Origin: Roseiarcus sp963783175
Lineage (GTDB): Bacteria; Pseudomonadota; Alphaproteobacteria; Rhizobiales; Beijerinckiaceae
Assembly (NCBI GenBank): GCA_963783175.1
Contig: CAWANG010000038.1
Location: 1 to 64,000, forward strand
Reading direction: 5' to 3'
DNA length: 64,000 nucleotides
In this document: positions 28,481 through 38,239 of the stretch, piece by piece
Layout: each line of letters starts with the position of its first letter
Position numbering within the stretch: position 1 is the stretch's first letter
The notes under the pieces: model-generated
Seen by the model: only the letters and a program-made list of their open reading frames with translations
Told to the model about the DNA's origin: nothing
Databases searched by the model: none
Position numbers and translations under genes: made by a program

Positions 28481-29222
28481 ATGTACAGCCAAACCACAGT
28501 ATCGCTGACTCGCGGCGCGGTTCATTCACCCGTTGGTTCGGCTGCTCTCGCGCCAACGCTCAAGGACCTTTTCGAAGGGCAGCTCGCCGAATCGCTTTCG
28601 GCCGGCGAAGCGCTGTTCTGGGAAGGCGATCAAGCCGGCCAGATCTTCGATGTCCTGGAGGGCGTCCTGCGCGTCTATAAGATTCTGCCGGACGGTCGGC
28701 GGGCAATCATGGGTTTCACCTATCCTGGCGACGTTCTCGGCGTGTCTTTTCAGGACCGCTATCTCTTCACCGCGGAAGCGGTCACCGGGGTCAAGGTGCG
28801 TCGCTTTTCCCGCGGCCGCTTCTTTTCGCGGGTGAACGAATCGCCTGCGTCTGCAGCCGCAGCTTTTCGCGCTTCTTTGCGACGAGATGTCGGCTGCTCA
28901 GGACCAGATGGTGCTGCTCGGGCGCAAGAGCGCGGAGGAGCGCGTCGTCAGCTTTCTCCTGGCCATTCATCGCAAGTGCGCCGGCGACAACGAAATCGAG
29001 CTGCCGATGAGCCGTCTCGACATGGCCGACTATCTCGGCCTGACGATCGAGACGGTGTCGCGAATGATGACGAGCCTTGTCCGACGCGGCCTCATTCGTC
29101 CAACTGGACGTCACAGGCTCGACCTGCGTAAACTGGGCGCGCTGCGAGAAATCGCCGGCAGCGACGAAGACGAGGCCGATGGGCAGCCTTCGCCGGCGCG
29201 GCGGGCCGTTTGGCCAAATTGA
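28481..29222 (+). pseudogene. FixK-type CRP/FNR regulator with one frameshift
   Basis: The sensor half (ALFWEGDQAGQIFDVLEGVLRVYKIL, then GFTYPGDVLGVSF) is in one frame to about 28840. The rest of the protein (LFALLCDEMSAAQDQMVLLG, SAEERVVSFL) and the DNA-binding helix-turn-helix (MADYLGLTIETVSRMMTSL) are in the next frame to 29222. The join is consistent with a single extra base near 28841. The N-terminus has no Cys cluster, so it is of the FixK rather than the iron-sulfur FNR type. Such regulators control microaerobic and nitrogen or denitrification genes. The hybrid kinase gene follows immediately, recalling FixLJ-K loci. Confidence 0.8.
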
Positions 29223-31174
29223 CCACGAGCGGAAGGGGCCGAGCCTGGATAGATCCCAAGACACGGCCAAAGCGATCACCGCGGTCGATTTTGCAGAAAT
29301 GGCCCAAGTGTTAGACCTGACGAACATCGTCATCCATGACGAGCAGGGCAAGATCCTCTACTGGACGACCGGATGCCAGCGGCTATACGGCTTCAGCCGC
29401 GACGAAGCGCTGGGAAAGACTGTCCAGGAGCTTCTCAAGACCCGCTATCCGGCGCCGCGCGAAGACATCGTCGCCCAGCTTCGTCAGCGCGGCAGCTGGC
29501 AGGGCGAACTTGAACAGCAGACAAAAGGCGGCTCGCTCGTCTCGATCGCGAGCCTTTGGGTCGCGCGGCCGGACGACGACAAGACAATGCGGTCGATCCT
29601 GCAGATCAACAACGACATCACCGAACTCAAGCGCGCCCAGGCCGAGCTGATGTCGCGCGAAGCGCATCTGCGCTCGATCCTCGACAACCGTCCCCGAGGC
29701 GATGATCGTCATCGACGAGGACGGCATCGTCGGCTCATTCAGCGCGGCTGCGGCGCAATTGTTCGGCTACGGCCCCGAGGAGGTCATCGGCCGCAACGTC
29801 AAGATGCTGATGCCCGCTCCTTATCGAGAGAAACACGACGGCTACATCGGCCGATATCTGGAAACCGGCGAGGCCCGCATCATTGGCTATGGTCGCGTTG
29901 TCAAAGGCCTCACCAAGGGCGGAGACATCTTTCCGATGGAACTCGCCGTCGGCGAGGCGCAGGCGAGCGGCCAACGCATTTTTACGGGGTTCATCCGCGA
30001 TTTGACAACTCGTCAGAAGATGGAGGAGGAGCTCAGGCAGTCGCAAAAGATGGAAGCGATCGGCCAGCTGACCGGGGGCGTCGCCCACGACTTCAACAAT
30101 CTGCTCACGGTGATTACCGGCAATCTTGAGATGCTCGAGCCCGGCCTAAATAGCGATCATGAGCGCGAGATATTGCGGGAAGCCCAGGACGCAGTGCAGG
30201 ACGGCGCGAAGCTGACCGCCCAACTCCTCGCCTTCGGCCGCCGCCAACCGCTGAACCCCGAGCCAACCGATATCGGTACGCTGGTGTCGAATTTCGCCGA
30301 GCTGCTGCGTCGAACCTTGGGCGAATCGATCGAGCTAAGAATCATAACAACCGGATCGGCGCATCTTGCGGTCGTCGATGCGACGCAACTGCAGAACGCC
30401 CTGCTCAACCTAGTGATCAATGCGCGCGACGCAATGCCCGACGGCGGCCGCCTAACCATTGAAATCTCCCATGCGCGACTCGACGCGGATTATGCCCAGA
30501 TGTACCCGGAAGTCCGCACCGGCCGTTATGTCCTGATCGCCGTCACCGACACGGGCCAAGGCATGTCAGAGGACGTGCGCCAGCGGGCCTTTGAGCCATT
30601 CTTCACCACCAAACCGACCGGGGCGGGTACAGGTCTCGGCCTCAGCATGGTATATGGCTTCGTCAAACAATCCGGGGGAAACGTACAGCTCTATAGCGAG
30701 TTGGGTCGGGGGACGAGCGTACGCGTTTTTCTGCCGTTGGCCGAAGGCGTGCAAAAGGCCGGGGAACCAACGGCGGGCAGGACGGAGACGGACGCCATGC
30801 CGGGCGGATCGGAGACGATCTTGGTTGTCGAAGACGATCCCCGCTTGCGCAGAGTCGTCTGTTCGCGTCTCAGGGACCTTGGGTACCAAATCATCGAAGC
30901 GGACAATGGGTCGAATGCCCTCGCCCTGCTCACGGCTCATCCCGAAACCGCGATGATCTTTACCGATTTCGTAATGCCAGGCGGGATGAACGGCAACGAT
31001 CTGGCGGAGGCCGCTCTTGCGGCCAAGCCGGATATCAAGGTCCTGTTCACGTCCGGCTATGCGGAGCCGGCCGTCGCGCGGCGCAAGCTTCGCGCCGGGG
31101 CTTGGCTCAAGAAGCCCTATACAGCAATCGAACTCGCGGAGATTGTTCGCGACGTGCTCGACGGGCCGGGGTGA
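29179..31174 (+). CDS. FixL-like hybrid histidine kinase (PAS-PAS-HisKA-HATPase-REC), one extra base at ~29686
   Basis: The first frame encodes a PAS domain (LTNIVIHDEQGKILYWTTG) up to SILDN. Deleting one A of GACAACC at 29685-29687 yields SILDTVPEAMIVIDEDG, the usual FixL-type PAS linker, and joins the frame running to 31174. It continues with a second PAS (LFGYGPEEVIGRNVKMLM), kinase H-box GGVAHDFNNLLTV, N-box LVINARDAMPDG, G-boxes DTGQGM and GTGLGLSMVYG, and a receiver domain with Asp in IFTDFVMPGG. The joined protein is ~665 residues. Start 29179 overlaps the FixK-like gene by 44 bases; ATG 29299 is an alternative. Heme binding cannot be shown from sequence alone. Confidence 0.8.
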
Positions 31175-31364
31175 GCGAGATGGGTCGCCGGGTCGCCGAC
31201 CTTGATCTTGGCGACGCGCTGATCAGTCTCAAAGAAGGAAGGGTGGCGTTCTGTTCCCTGGCCCACGGCGACCGCCTTCTCCACGAACTTGCCGAAGATC
31301 GGCGCGCGGGACGGCCCCGCCGTTTGGACAATGGCCGAAACGCGCGCTCGCGAAGTCGTTGCGC

Positions 31365-32132
31365 CTACCGGTATTCGTCCGTCACGACCCCTTCTTCTGG
31401 CGGCTTCGCGTAATAGGCGTTGAGAATCGTCATTCTTGGTACGGCGTTGTCGACCGAGATGGCGTCGCGCCCATGCCAGCTGGCGTGCAGGAGGCTGTGC
31501 GCCGGACTGATGACGACGAACGCGCAGCCAGTATTGGGCAGGAACGGAAATGTCTTTTCCTTAACGAGGCCATAGGTCTTCCAGGCCAAGACGCTCAACG
31601 GCGAGATCTTGTAGACAGTGGTTCCAAGCTCCCGCTGGCTCTCGTCGTCCGGCATGTAGATCAGCATCGTCAGCACCTTGCGGCGCGTGTCGGGATGCGG
31701 CTTGATGGCGTAGCCGTCGAAGTCGGCGTAGAGGACCGGTTGAGGAAACATGGGGATCGGCCAGTCCTCGTCACTGCCTCTGGCGCGGATTTCGAACCCC
31801 CTTCGCAGACGCTCGCGCAGCGCTCCCTCGATTGCCGGCGCCGACAGAGCGTCGCATACGGTCCGCCACAGCTCCGTGCGCTCCGGATCGCCGGCGTCAG
31901 CCTTCCGCTCGTATAGCGTGAACTGCTTTCGGGTCCTCGCGCCGTTCAGATCAACGTATCGGTCGAGGTTGGGCCAGTGGGTGATGAGCCGACGGAAGAC
32001 ATCGTCGGCGAAGAATTTCTCGAACGTCAGATGCGGGTAAGGCCGGTCGAAATAAGACCCGGAAAGAAGCGATTCTTCGCCGTGATCGACGATTGACCTA
32101 AACAAGACCTTTGATGTCGGTTCCGATGCCAC
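31365..32132 (-). CDS. 2-oxoglutarate/Fe(II)-dependent oxygenase-like protein
   Basis: A 255-residue protein of the 2OG-Fe(II) oxygenase type. The metal-binding HxD is in IKPHPDTRRKVLTMLIYM (~residue 145) and the distal His in SLLHASWHGRD, with Arg in VPRMTIL as a candidate 2OG ligand. The N-terminal SYFDRPYPHLTFEKFF fits hydroxylases of small molecules or sugars. A GTG start at 32132 is used, preceded by GAGGGGG. It is convergent with the hybrid kinase gene. The substrate is unknown. Confidence 0.78.
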   Translation of the reverse strand: MASEPTSKVLFRSIVDHGEESLLSGSYFDRPYPHLTFEKFFADDVFRRLITHWPNLDRYVDLNGARTRKQFTLYERKADAGDPERTELWRTVCDALSAPAIEGALRERLRRGFEIRARGSDEDWPIPMFPQPVLYADFDGYAIKPHPDTRRKVLTMLIYMPDDESQRELGTTVYKISPLSVLAWKTYGLVKEKTFPFLPNTGCAFVVISPAHSLLHASWHGRDAISVDNAVPRMTILNAYYAKPPEEGVVTDEYR

Positions 32133-32420
32133 CTCGCCCCCTCGGCGCCGCCGGCCCGACCTTGGCGCCTTCGGAATCGCTGTTGGCGCCTATTGCCGCA
32201 TGTTTGGCGCGGCCAATCCATGGCGCTGATCGTCGCACCCCTCGAGGCCCGATCTCGGCAACAGGGCGGGGGGCGTTGGCGGGGCTCTGCCGACGGCAGA
32301 TCGAAGGCCAACCCCGCCGAAGTTGGCCTCACGCGCCGACAGGACTACAATCTCCGCGCGCTTCGGTCCCGCGGGACGAAGTCAAACGCCGGATCTGATT
32401 CCGCCAAATCGGAGAAGCGT

Positions 32421-33350
32421 ATGCCGAGCGGCATCCATCATGTGACCAGCATTGCAGGGTCGGCGCGCCGCAACCTCGATTTCTATGCCGGAACGCTCGG
32501 GCTGCGCCTGGTGAAGAAAACGGTCAATTTCGACGATCCCAGCTCCTATCACTTCTATTACGGCGATGAGGCCGGCCATCCGGGCACGATCCTCACTTTT
32601 TTCCCCGGGGAGGGCGCTCCGCCCGGGAGGCTCGGAATCGGCGAAGCCCAAGAGACCGTGTTCAGCATCCCGGAAGGTTCGATCGGCTTCTGGGCCCAGC
32701 GCCTCGTCGAGAAGGGGGTCGCCCACGATCCGCCCGCGAAACGCTTCGGCGAAACGACGCTCGCGTTCAAGGACCGCGACGGGACCCGGCTCGCGCTCGC
32801 GGGCGTCAAGGGCGCCGAGAGCGCGCCTGGATGGAGCGCGGCGGATGTGCCCGCGGAACACGCGATTCGCGGCTTCCACAGCGTTAGCCTGCTTATCGCG
32901 GAAGCCGGCCCAACCGCCGCTGTGCTAACCGACGTATTCGGTTTTGTCGCCGATGACCGCGAGGGCTTGACGCAACGGTATCGCGCCCCAGGCGTGCAGT
33001 TCGGCGGCCTCATCGACCTCAGGACGGCGGGAGAATTCCTGATGGCGCGCCAGGGCGCGGGCTCGGTTCATCACATCGCGTTTCGGGCAGCTGACGATCG
33101 GGCGCAAGCGGCGATGGTCAAAAAGCTCGTCCAGGACCATCATCTGCGCACGACCGAGCCGAAGGACCGCAACTATTTCCGCTCGGTCTATTTCCGCGAG
33201 CCCGGCCGGGTGCTGTTCGAAATCGCCACCGATCCGCCCGGCTTCGCCGTCGACGAGCCAATGGATTCGCTAGGGCGGGCGCTCAAATTGCCGGCGTTCC
33301 TCGAGGGCCGCCGGTCTCAAATCGAAGCCGCGCTGCCGAAACTCGACTAG
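32421..33350 (+). CDS. Ring-cleaving (MhqO-like) glyoxalase-fold dioxygenase
   Basis: A 309-residue double-glyoxalase (vicinal oxygen chelate) protein. Metal-ligand His appear in GIHHVTSIAG and GSVHHIAFRA, with a late Glu in GRVLFEIATD. The sequence SARRNLDFYAGTLGLRLVKKTVNFDDP is diagnostic of the MhqO/ring-cleavage dioxygenase family, linked to quinone and hydroquinone breakdown. ATG 32421 has GGAGAAG. The esterase gene follows after 25 bases, so the pair resembles mhqO-mhqD. Confidence 0.9.
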   Translation: MPSGIHHVTSIAGSARRNLDFYAGTLGLRLVKKTVNFDDPSSYHFYYGDEAGHPGTILTFFPGEGAPPGRLGIGEAQETVFSIPEGSIGFWAQRLVEKGVAHDPPAKRFGETTLAFKDRDGTRLALAGVKGAESAPGWSAADVPAEHAIRGFHSVSLLIAEAGPTAAVLTDVFGFVADDREGLTQRYRAPGVQFGGLIDLRTAGEFLMARQGAGSVHHIAFRAADDRAQAAMVKKLVQDHHLRTTEPKDRNYFRSVYFREPGRVLFEIATDPPGFAVDEPMDSLGRALKLPAFLEGRRSQIEAALPKLD

Positions 33351-33375
33351 CGCCCACGACGCGGAACCTCCCTTA

Positions 33376-34011
33376 ATGACGCCACAGCTCGCCTATGTTC
33401 ACCGCTTCGAGCCCGGCGCCGACCCTGATTGTTCGCCGCTTCTTCTTCTTCACGGAACCGGCGGCGGCGAAAACGATTTATTGCCGCTCGGGCGCGAGAT
33501 TGCGCACGGAGCGCCGCTCCTCTCGCCGCGCGGGAACGTGCTCGAAGGCGACATGCCGCGCTTCTTTAAGCGCTATCGCGAAGGCGTGTTCGACGAGGAC
33601 GACGTCCGCCGCCGGGCGAATGAGCTCGCCCATTTCGTCGCGGAGGCGCGCCGCGCCTATGGCCTGGCTCGACCGGTGGCGTTGGGATATTCGAATGGCG
33701 CAAACATCGCCGCAGCCGTTCTGCTGCTGCACCCGAAGACCCTGGCGGGCGCCATCCTCCTGCGCGCCACGACGCCGCTGGCCGAACCGCCGAGGCCCGA
33801 CCTCTCCGGAATACCGGTCATGATCCTGTCGGGACTGAACGATCCAATCATTCCGCGGTCCGGCGCCGAGAAGCTGGCGAAGACGCTGGCCGGCGCGGGG
33901 GCGCGGGTCGAACGCTCGAACTGCCGCGGCATGGCTACGCAGGCCGACGTGGAGCGCGCAAAGGCGTTCTTCGCCCTGGAAGCGGCGCGCGCGCTTCGCC
34001 CCGAGGCTTGA
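33376..34011 (+). CDS. MhqD-like carboxylesterase with aberrant catalytic-His region
   Basis: A 211-residue alpha/beta hydrolase of the phospholipase/carboxylesterase family. It has the oxyanion GTGGGENDL, the nucleophile GYSNGANIA (~residue 105) and Asp in SGLNDPIIP. At the place where relatives have a GH(x)LTQAD segment bearing the catalytic His, this one reads SNCRGMATQAD. In the +1 frame the same DNA (33930-33947) encodes LPRHGY, so a base loss followed by a further two-base loss may have scrambled a short stretch while restoring frame. If true, the triad lacks its His and the enzyme may be inactive. It is coupled to the dioxygenase gene. Confidence 0.85.
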   Translation: MTPQLAYVHRFEPGADPDCSPLLLLHGTGGGENDLLPLGREIAHGAPLLSPRGNVLEGDMPRFFKRYREGVFDEDDVRRRANELAHFVAEARRAYGLARPVALGYSNGANIAAAVLLLHPKTLAGAILLRATTPLAEPPRPDLSGIPVMILSGLNDPIIPRSGAEKLAKTLAGAGARVERSNCRGMATQADVERAKAFFALEAARALRPEA

Positions 34012-34029
34012 GCCGCCGCTCGGGCGGCA

Positions 34030-34623
34030 TCAGAGCGCCCTGGCGACGAACTTGACGATGTCTATCATGACGGTCGAAGCCGCCTGATCCATCGCAGCCG
34101 CCACGTTCGCGGCGTCGGTTGACGCAACCGGCGCCCGCAGGGTGAAAATTTGGTCCGCCCTGATCCGCCCGCTCCCGAGCGAGACAATCCAGGCGGCGAC
34201 GTCGATATGGACTTCCTTCGTCTCAGCGTCGAGCTCGAAGGCTCGGATGTCGAGATCGACTTCGTAATCCGCGGTCGCCGCCGGGCCGTCGATCCAGCGG
34301 GCGAGCCCGGCGTTCTGAAAACTCTGCGCCAGGCGCGTGCGGAAGAGCGACGGCAGCGATTCCGACCAGCGGGCGCCCTCAAGGATAGCCAGCGTGTCCG
34401 AATCGCGCACGAGGATGCGATCGCTGTCGAGATTGGCCGTTGCGGTCGGTTGGCCGACCCGGATCTGCGCCCTCAACCCGCGCGCGGCCGGCGGTGTTGC
34501 AGCGGCAAGATCGAACATCGTCGGCGGCGGTCCGCTCGCGCATGCCGCAACAGCCAGCGCGACAGCGCCGACAGCGGCGAATTTCGATCGGCCCCAGAAT
34601 CCGCCCCCTGCCCGCCCCATCAT
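34030..34623 (-). CDS. ABC transport auxiliary lipoprotein (PqiC/DUF330-like) of the Mla locus
   Basis: A 197-residue envelope lipoprotein. The lipobox LAVAACAS (Cys ~residue 28) marks it for outer-membrane lipidation. The body (SLFRTRLAQSFQNAGLARWID, DYEVDLDIRAFELD) matches the ABC-type transport auxiliary family that partners MCE proteins. Start 34623 overlaps the MlaD stop by four bases (ATGA), so it is the last gene of mlaE-mlaF-mlaD-lipoprotein. A second ATG at 34620 is possible. Confidence 0.85.
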   Translation of the reverse strand: MMGRAGGGFWGRSKFAAVGAVALAVAACASGPPPTMFDLAAATPPAARGLRAQIRVGQPTATANLDSDRILVRDSDTLAILEGARWSESLPSLFRTRLAQSFQNAGLARWIDGPAATADYEVDLDIRAFELDAETKEVHIDVAAWIVSLGSGRIRADQIFTLRAPVASTDAANVAAAMDQAASTVMIDIVKFVARAL

Positions 34624-36218
34624 TGCCCGCCGTGATATTCTGGCAGCGACGGCTTCGAGCCGAAAATGAGCTGATTCGGATTGCGCTCGAACGACCGCAC
34701 CGCGCTGTCAATGTCGCTGACCGTTCGACGCCCCTCGACGGCGAGCGCCTCATATTCCCGCAAGCCCGAATTGACGAATCGGCTCAACCCCCCGCCAATG
34801 TCCTTCACCTTTGCGTCGGTGTCGTCGGCGAGTTTCTTCACCGAGAGCGCCGCTTCGCTGATGCGGTCGACCGCCCCCTTCGTACTGGGCGAGCCAAGGA
34901 AGCTTTGGGCGGCCGTCAATACGCCATCGACCCTATCGGCCGAATTGTTGAGCTTGCCGGAGAGCTCGCCGAAATTCTTGAGCGTCAAGTCGATGTTGCC
35001 CCTGTTCTGGTTCACCGTCGCCACGACGTCGTTGACCTGGTCGACGATGCCGGCGATCTTCTGCGAATCGAGCGCTTTCATGAACTGATCGACGTCGATG
35101 AGGGCGGTGTCGAGGCGCTTGGCCGAATCGTTGAGGTGATTGGCGAGCGCGGCGCCGTCGCGCACCAGACCCTTGAAATTGTCCGAGCTCGCCGCGAGCG
35201 ACTGGCTGAACGTCTGAACATTGCCGATCACGTCGCGGACCTTGTCCGGGTCGACCGCCGCGATCAGGCGATTGGCGTTCTCGGACAGGGTCTGGATTTG
35301 CGCCACCACGGGCTGCACCGTCTTGCTGATCTCGGCCAGGTTCTTGAGCGTCACGTCGACGTTAGGCGCGTTGTCGGCGAGGGTCTTGGCGAAGACGTCG
35401 GCGCTCTGAAGCGTCGAGTGGATCGAATCGGAATTGTCGGCGAGGAGCTTGTCGGCGCGATCGACGACCGAGACGCCTTTCGCCGACAGGCTCTGGACGT
35501 TGTCGACGATCGCGCGGACCTCGGCGGGATCGATCGCTTGGACCACCCGGTCGGCGTCGTCCGACAGGGTTTGCAGGCGCGCGGCGAGCGGCCCGATCTG
35601 CTTGCCGAGTTCGCCTACGCTCTTCAGCGCCGCGTCGATGCCGGGCGCGTTGTCAGCTAGCGCCTTGGAGAACACCTCGGCATTCTCGATCGCCGAATGG
35701 ATCGGCGCGGAATTGTCGGTGATGACTTTCTCGGCGTCGTCCAGAACCGCCGTGGCCCTGATCGAGAGGGCGCCGACATTGTCGAGAATCTCCTGCAGCT
35801 GCATCGACTGCTCGGCGTAGATGATCGCCCCCTGGCCATTCTCGCCAACCAGGGGCGCCCCAGCCCTTGACCCGCCAAGCAGCGCGACCGCGGCGGCGCC
35901 AGTGATTCCCGCAGTCTCGAGCCGCGCCTTGGTGTTCCGGTCGATCGGGGCGTCTGCGCTGACGTCGATGTCGGCTACAACTTGGTGGGGATCGCTCCTG
36001 GAGAAGGTGAGATGCGTGACCTCGCCGACCTTGATGCCGTTGAAGAGAACGTTGGCGCCGTTCGAAAGGCCGGAGACCGAGCCGTTGAAAACGACCTGGA
36101 AGGTCCGGTGGCCGCCCGGCGTCCCGTAGCCTGCGATCCACATGACAAACAAAAAGGCGGCCACGACCGCCGCCAATGTGAAGGCCCCGATCACGACATA
36201 GTTGGCCCGCGTCTCCAT
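34620..36218 (-). CDS. mlaD: MlaD/MCE-domain lipid-transport protein
   Basis: A 532-residue protein anchored by an N-terminal helix (YVVIGAFTLAAVVAAFLFVMWI). The MCE domain follows (FNGSVSGLSNGANVLFNGIKVG, residues ~40-120). The C-terminal ~350 residues are a long repeated alpha-helical stretch rich in DN and LSDNA blocks, which forms the periplasmic tube or coil in this family. It is thought to carry phospholipids between membranes with MlaE and MlaF. It lies 6 bases after mlaF and overlaps the lipoprotein gene. Confidence 0.9.
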   Translation of the reverse strand: METRANYVVIGAFTLAAVVAAFLFVMWIAGYGTPGGHRTFQVVFNGSVSGLSNGANVLFNGIKVGEVTHLTFSRSDPHQVVADIDVSADAPIDRNTKARLETAGITGAAAVALLGGSRAGAPLVGENGQGAIIYAEQSMQLQEILDNVGALSIRATAVLDDAEKVITDNSAPIHSAIENAEVFSKALADNAPGIDAALKSVGELGKQIGPLAARLQTLSDDADRVVQAIDPAEVRAIVDNVQSLSAKGVSVVDRADKLLADNSDSIHSTLQSADVFAKTLADNAPNVDVTLKNLAEISKTVQPVVAQIQTLSENANRLIAAVDPDKVRDVIGNVQTFSQSLAASSDNFKGLVRDGAALANHLNDSAKRLDTALIDVDQFMKALDSQKIAGIVDQVNDVVATVNQNRGNIDLTLKNFGELSGKLNNSADRVDGVLTAAQSFLGSPSTKGAVDRISEAALSVKKLADDTDAKVKDIGGGLSRFVNSGLREYEALAVEGRRTVSDIDSAVRSFERNPNQLIFGSKPSLPEYHGGQ

Positions 36219-36224
36219 GTCTCG

Positions 36225-37076
36225 TCAGCGCCCCGCGTTCTTCGACTGGTCGTCCGCGGCCGTCATGGCGGGCCGCTCCGCTGCCGCCGAGAGGCGGATT
36301 ACGCCCCTCTTACCGTGGAAATAGGATTTGAGCCAAGGGTCGTCGGAGACCAGGAGTTCACTGATCGGACCGGCGGCGATCACCTTGCCGTGCCCGAGCA
36401 CCGCGACCCGGTCGCAGATCGCGAACAGGCTATCGAGATCGTGGGTGACCATGAACACTGTCAGGCCCAACGTCTTCTGCAGCGTACCGATGAGATCGTC
36501 GAAATCGCCGGCCGAGATCGGATCGAGCCCCGAGGTCGGCTCGTCGAGGAACACGATCTCCGGGTCGAGCGCGAGCGCCCTCGCCAAGGAAACGCGCTTC
36601 GTCATCCCGCCTGACAGCTCCGATGGCAGCTTGTCGGCGGTTTCCGGGGGCAAGCCGACGAGCGCCAGCTTCTGCGCCGCCAGACCGTCGAGCGTTGACT
36701 GCGATAGGTGCAGATGCTCGCGCATCGGCGCCTGGATGTTCTGGCGCACGGTCAAGCTGGAGAACAGCGCCCCCTCCTGAAACAGCACGCCCCATCGCTC
36801 GCCGACCTCCAGATGCTCGCGCGGCGTCAGCTTGTCGATATTGTGGCCGAAGACCTCGATGGTTCCCGCTTGTTTGTGGATGAGCCCCAGGATTGTCCGG
36901 GTCAGCACCGACTTGCCGGCACCGGAAGCGCCGACAAAACCGAGCACCTCGCCGCGATAAAGATCAAGATCGAGCCCGTCCATCACCAGGTGGTCGCCGA
37001 AGCCGACCTTGAGGCCGCGCACGCTGATGATGACTTCACGCGGCCGCGGGCTGGCGATGGGGGCGCTGTCGCTCAA
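36225..37076 (-). CDS. mlaF: MlaF-type ABC ATPase
   Basis: A 283-residue ATPase with Walker A GASGAGKSVLTR (~residue 54), signature LSGGMTKRVS, Walker B IVFLDEPTSGLDP and the H-loop THDLDSLFA. The MTKR variant of the signature is typical of MlaF/TtgA-like lipid transporters. A TTG start at 37076 overlaps the mlaE stop (TTGA), so translation is coupled. Confidence 0.92.
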   Translation of the reverse strand: MSDSAPIASPRPREVIISVRGLKVGFGDHLVMDGLDLDLYRGEVLGFVGASGAGKSVLTRTILGLIHKQAGTIEVFGHNIDKLTPREHLEVGERWGVLFQEGALFSSLTVRQNIQAPMREHLHLSQSTLDGLAAQKLALVGLPPETADKLPSELSGGMTKRVSLARALALDPEIVFLDEPTSGLDPISAGDFDDLIGTLQKTLGLTVFMVTHDLDSLFAICDRVAVLGHGKVIAAGPISELLVSDDPWLKSYFHGKRGVIRLSAAAERPAMTAADDQSKNAGR

Positions 37077-38239
37077 TAGGCCACCGCGGCGAAGAACATC
37101 GCAAACAGCCCATCCATGACGATGACCATGAAGATCGACTTGACCACCGATGAGGTGACGCAGCGCCCGAGCAACTCGGCCGAGCCGCGCACCTCCATGC
37201 CTTCGGTCGAAGCGATGAGGCCGATCACCACCGCCATGAACGGCGCCTTGATGAGGCCGACCATGAAGGTATTAATGCCTATGGCGTTCTGGAGCCGCAA
37301 TAGGAAGCTTTGCGGCGTTACGCCGGAGTAGAGCCAACTGACGATAAGGCCACCCCCGATCTGCGCCATGTCGGCGAGAAAGGTCAAGACTGGCAAGGCG
37401 ATTGTCAACGCCACCAGCCGCGGGATGATCAGCACTTCGAGCGGATCGAGCGCCATCACCTTGAGCGCGTCGATCTCCTCGCGCATTTTCATCGAGCCGA
37501 TCTCGGCCGTGATCGCCGATCCGGTGCGGCCCGCGATCATGATCGAGGTCATCAGCACGCCGAGCTCGCGCAAACCGAGGACTCCGACCAGATCGACCGC
37601 GTAGGTCGAGGCGCCGAATTTGGCGAGCTGGAAAATGCCCTGCTGGGTGACGATCGCTCCCACAAGAAAGTTGATCAGCATGATGATCGGTACGCTGCGC
37701 AGACCGAACATCTCCAAGTGATGGACCATCGAGGTCCAGCGCCACCGCCATGGCTTCGGCGCCAAGCGCAAGAACATCACAACGATCTCGCCGAGATAGT
37801 CGACAATGTCGATGAAATCGACGCCCAAGTCGTACACCGTCTCGCCGACCGCCGAGAGCAGCGCAATTCCGTGCGACGGCGGAAGGCGCGTAGGCGCTTC
37901 CGGCGCGTGATAGCCGGCGTCCTGAAGCAGGGTGGCGTGCTCGGGGCGCGCGCCGCGATGGGAGACATTTGCTCCGGCGGCCGCCAGTTCCACGCGAGCG
38001 CGATCGATGAACCACGCGCCAGCAGTGTCCATGCGCTGAAGTGCGGAAAGATCGAAGATCACGCGTTTCGCATCTTTAGCCGACGAGATGAGCGAGGCCC
38101 CGGCCGCCTCGAGTTCGCGTCCGGCCGCGACGATCCACGTCCCGCCCAGCGCCAGAATAACGCCGTCCTGGCCGGCTTGAGGAGTTACTGACGGCGTCGT
38201 GGTCACCAAGAGCTCCGGCCAAGGAGAAACGGCGCTCAT
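37073..38239 (-). CDS. mlaE: MlaE permease with N-terminal STAS-like domain
   Basis: A ~388-residue permease of phospholipid transport. Residues ~15-110 form a STAS-like domain (VILALGGTWIVAAG, IFDLSALQRMDTAGAW). The MlaE core follows, with RSVPIIMLINFLVGAIVTQQ, MIAGRTGSAITAEIGSM and VLIIPRLVALTIALP. The STAS-MlaE fusion is common in alphaproteobacteria. ATG 38239 was chosen; a GTG at 38272 is also in frame. It is the first gene of the mla operon. Confidence 0.9.
   Translation of the reverse strand: MSAVSPWPELLVTTTPSVTPQAGQDGVILALGGTWIVAAGRELEAAGASLISSAKDAKRVIFDLSALQRMDTAGAWFIDRARVELAAAGANVSHRGARPEHATLLQDAGYHAPEAPTRLPPSHGIALLSAVGETVYDLGVDFIDIVDYLGEIVVMFLRLAPKPWRWRWTSMVHHLEMFGLRSVPIIMLINFLVGAIVTQQGIFQLAKFGASTYAVDLVGVLGLRELGVLMTSIMIAGRTGSAITAEIGSMKMREEIDALKVMALDPLEVLIIPRLVALTIALPVLTFLADMAQIGGGLIVSWLYSGVTPQSFLLRLQNAIGINTFMVGLIKAPFMAVVIGLIASTEGMEVRGSAELLGRCVTSSVVKSIFMVIVMDGLFAMFFAAVAY

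Noticed and set aside
31171..31413. 80-residue GTG-started frame overlapping the kinase stop
   Set aside because: No recognised sequence; its 3' half is antisense to the 2OG oxygenase and composition is that of a shadow frame.
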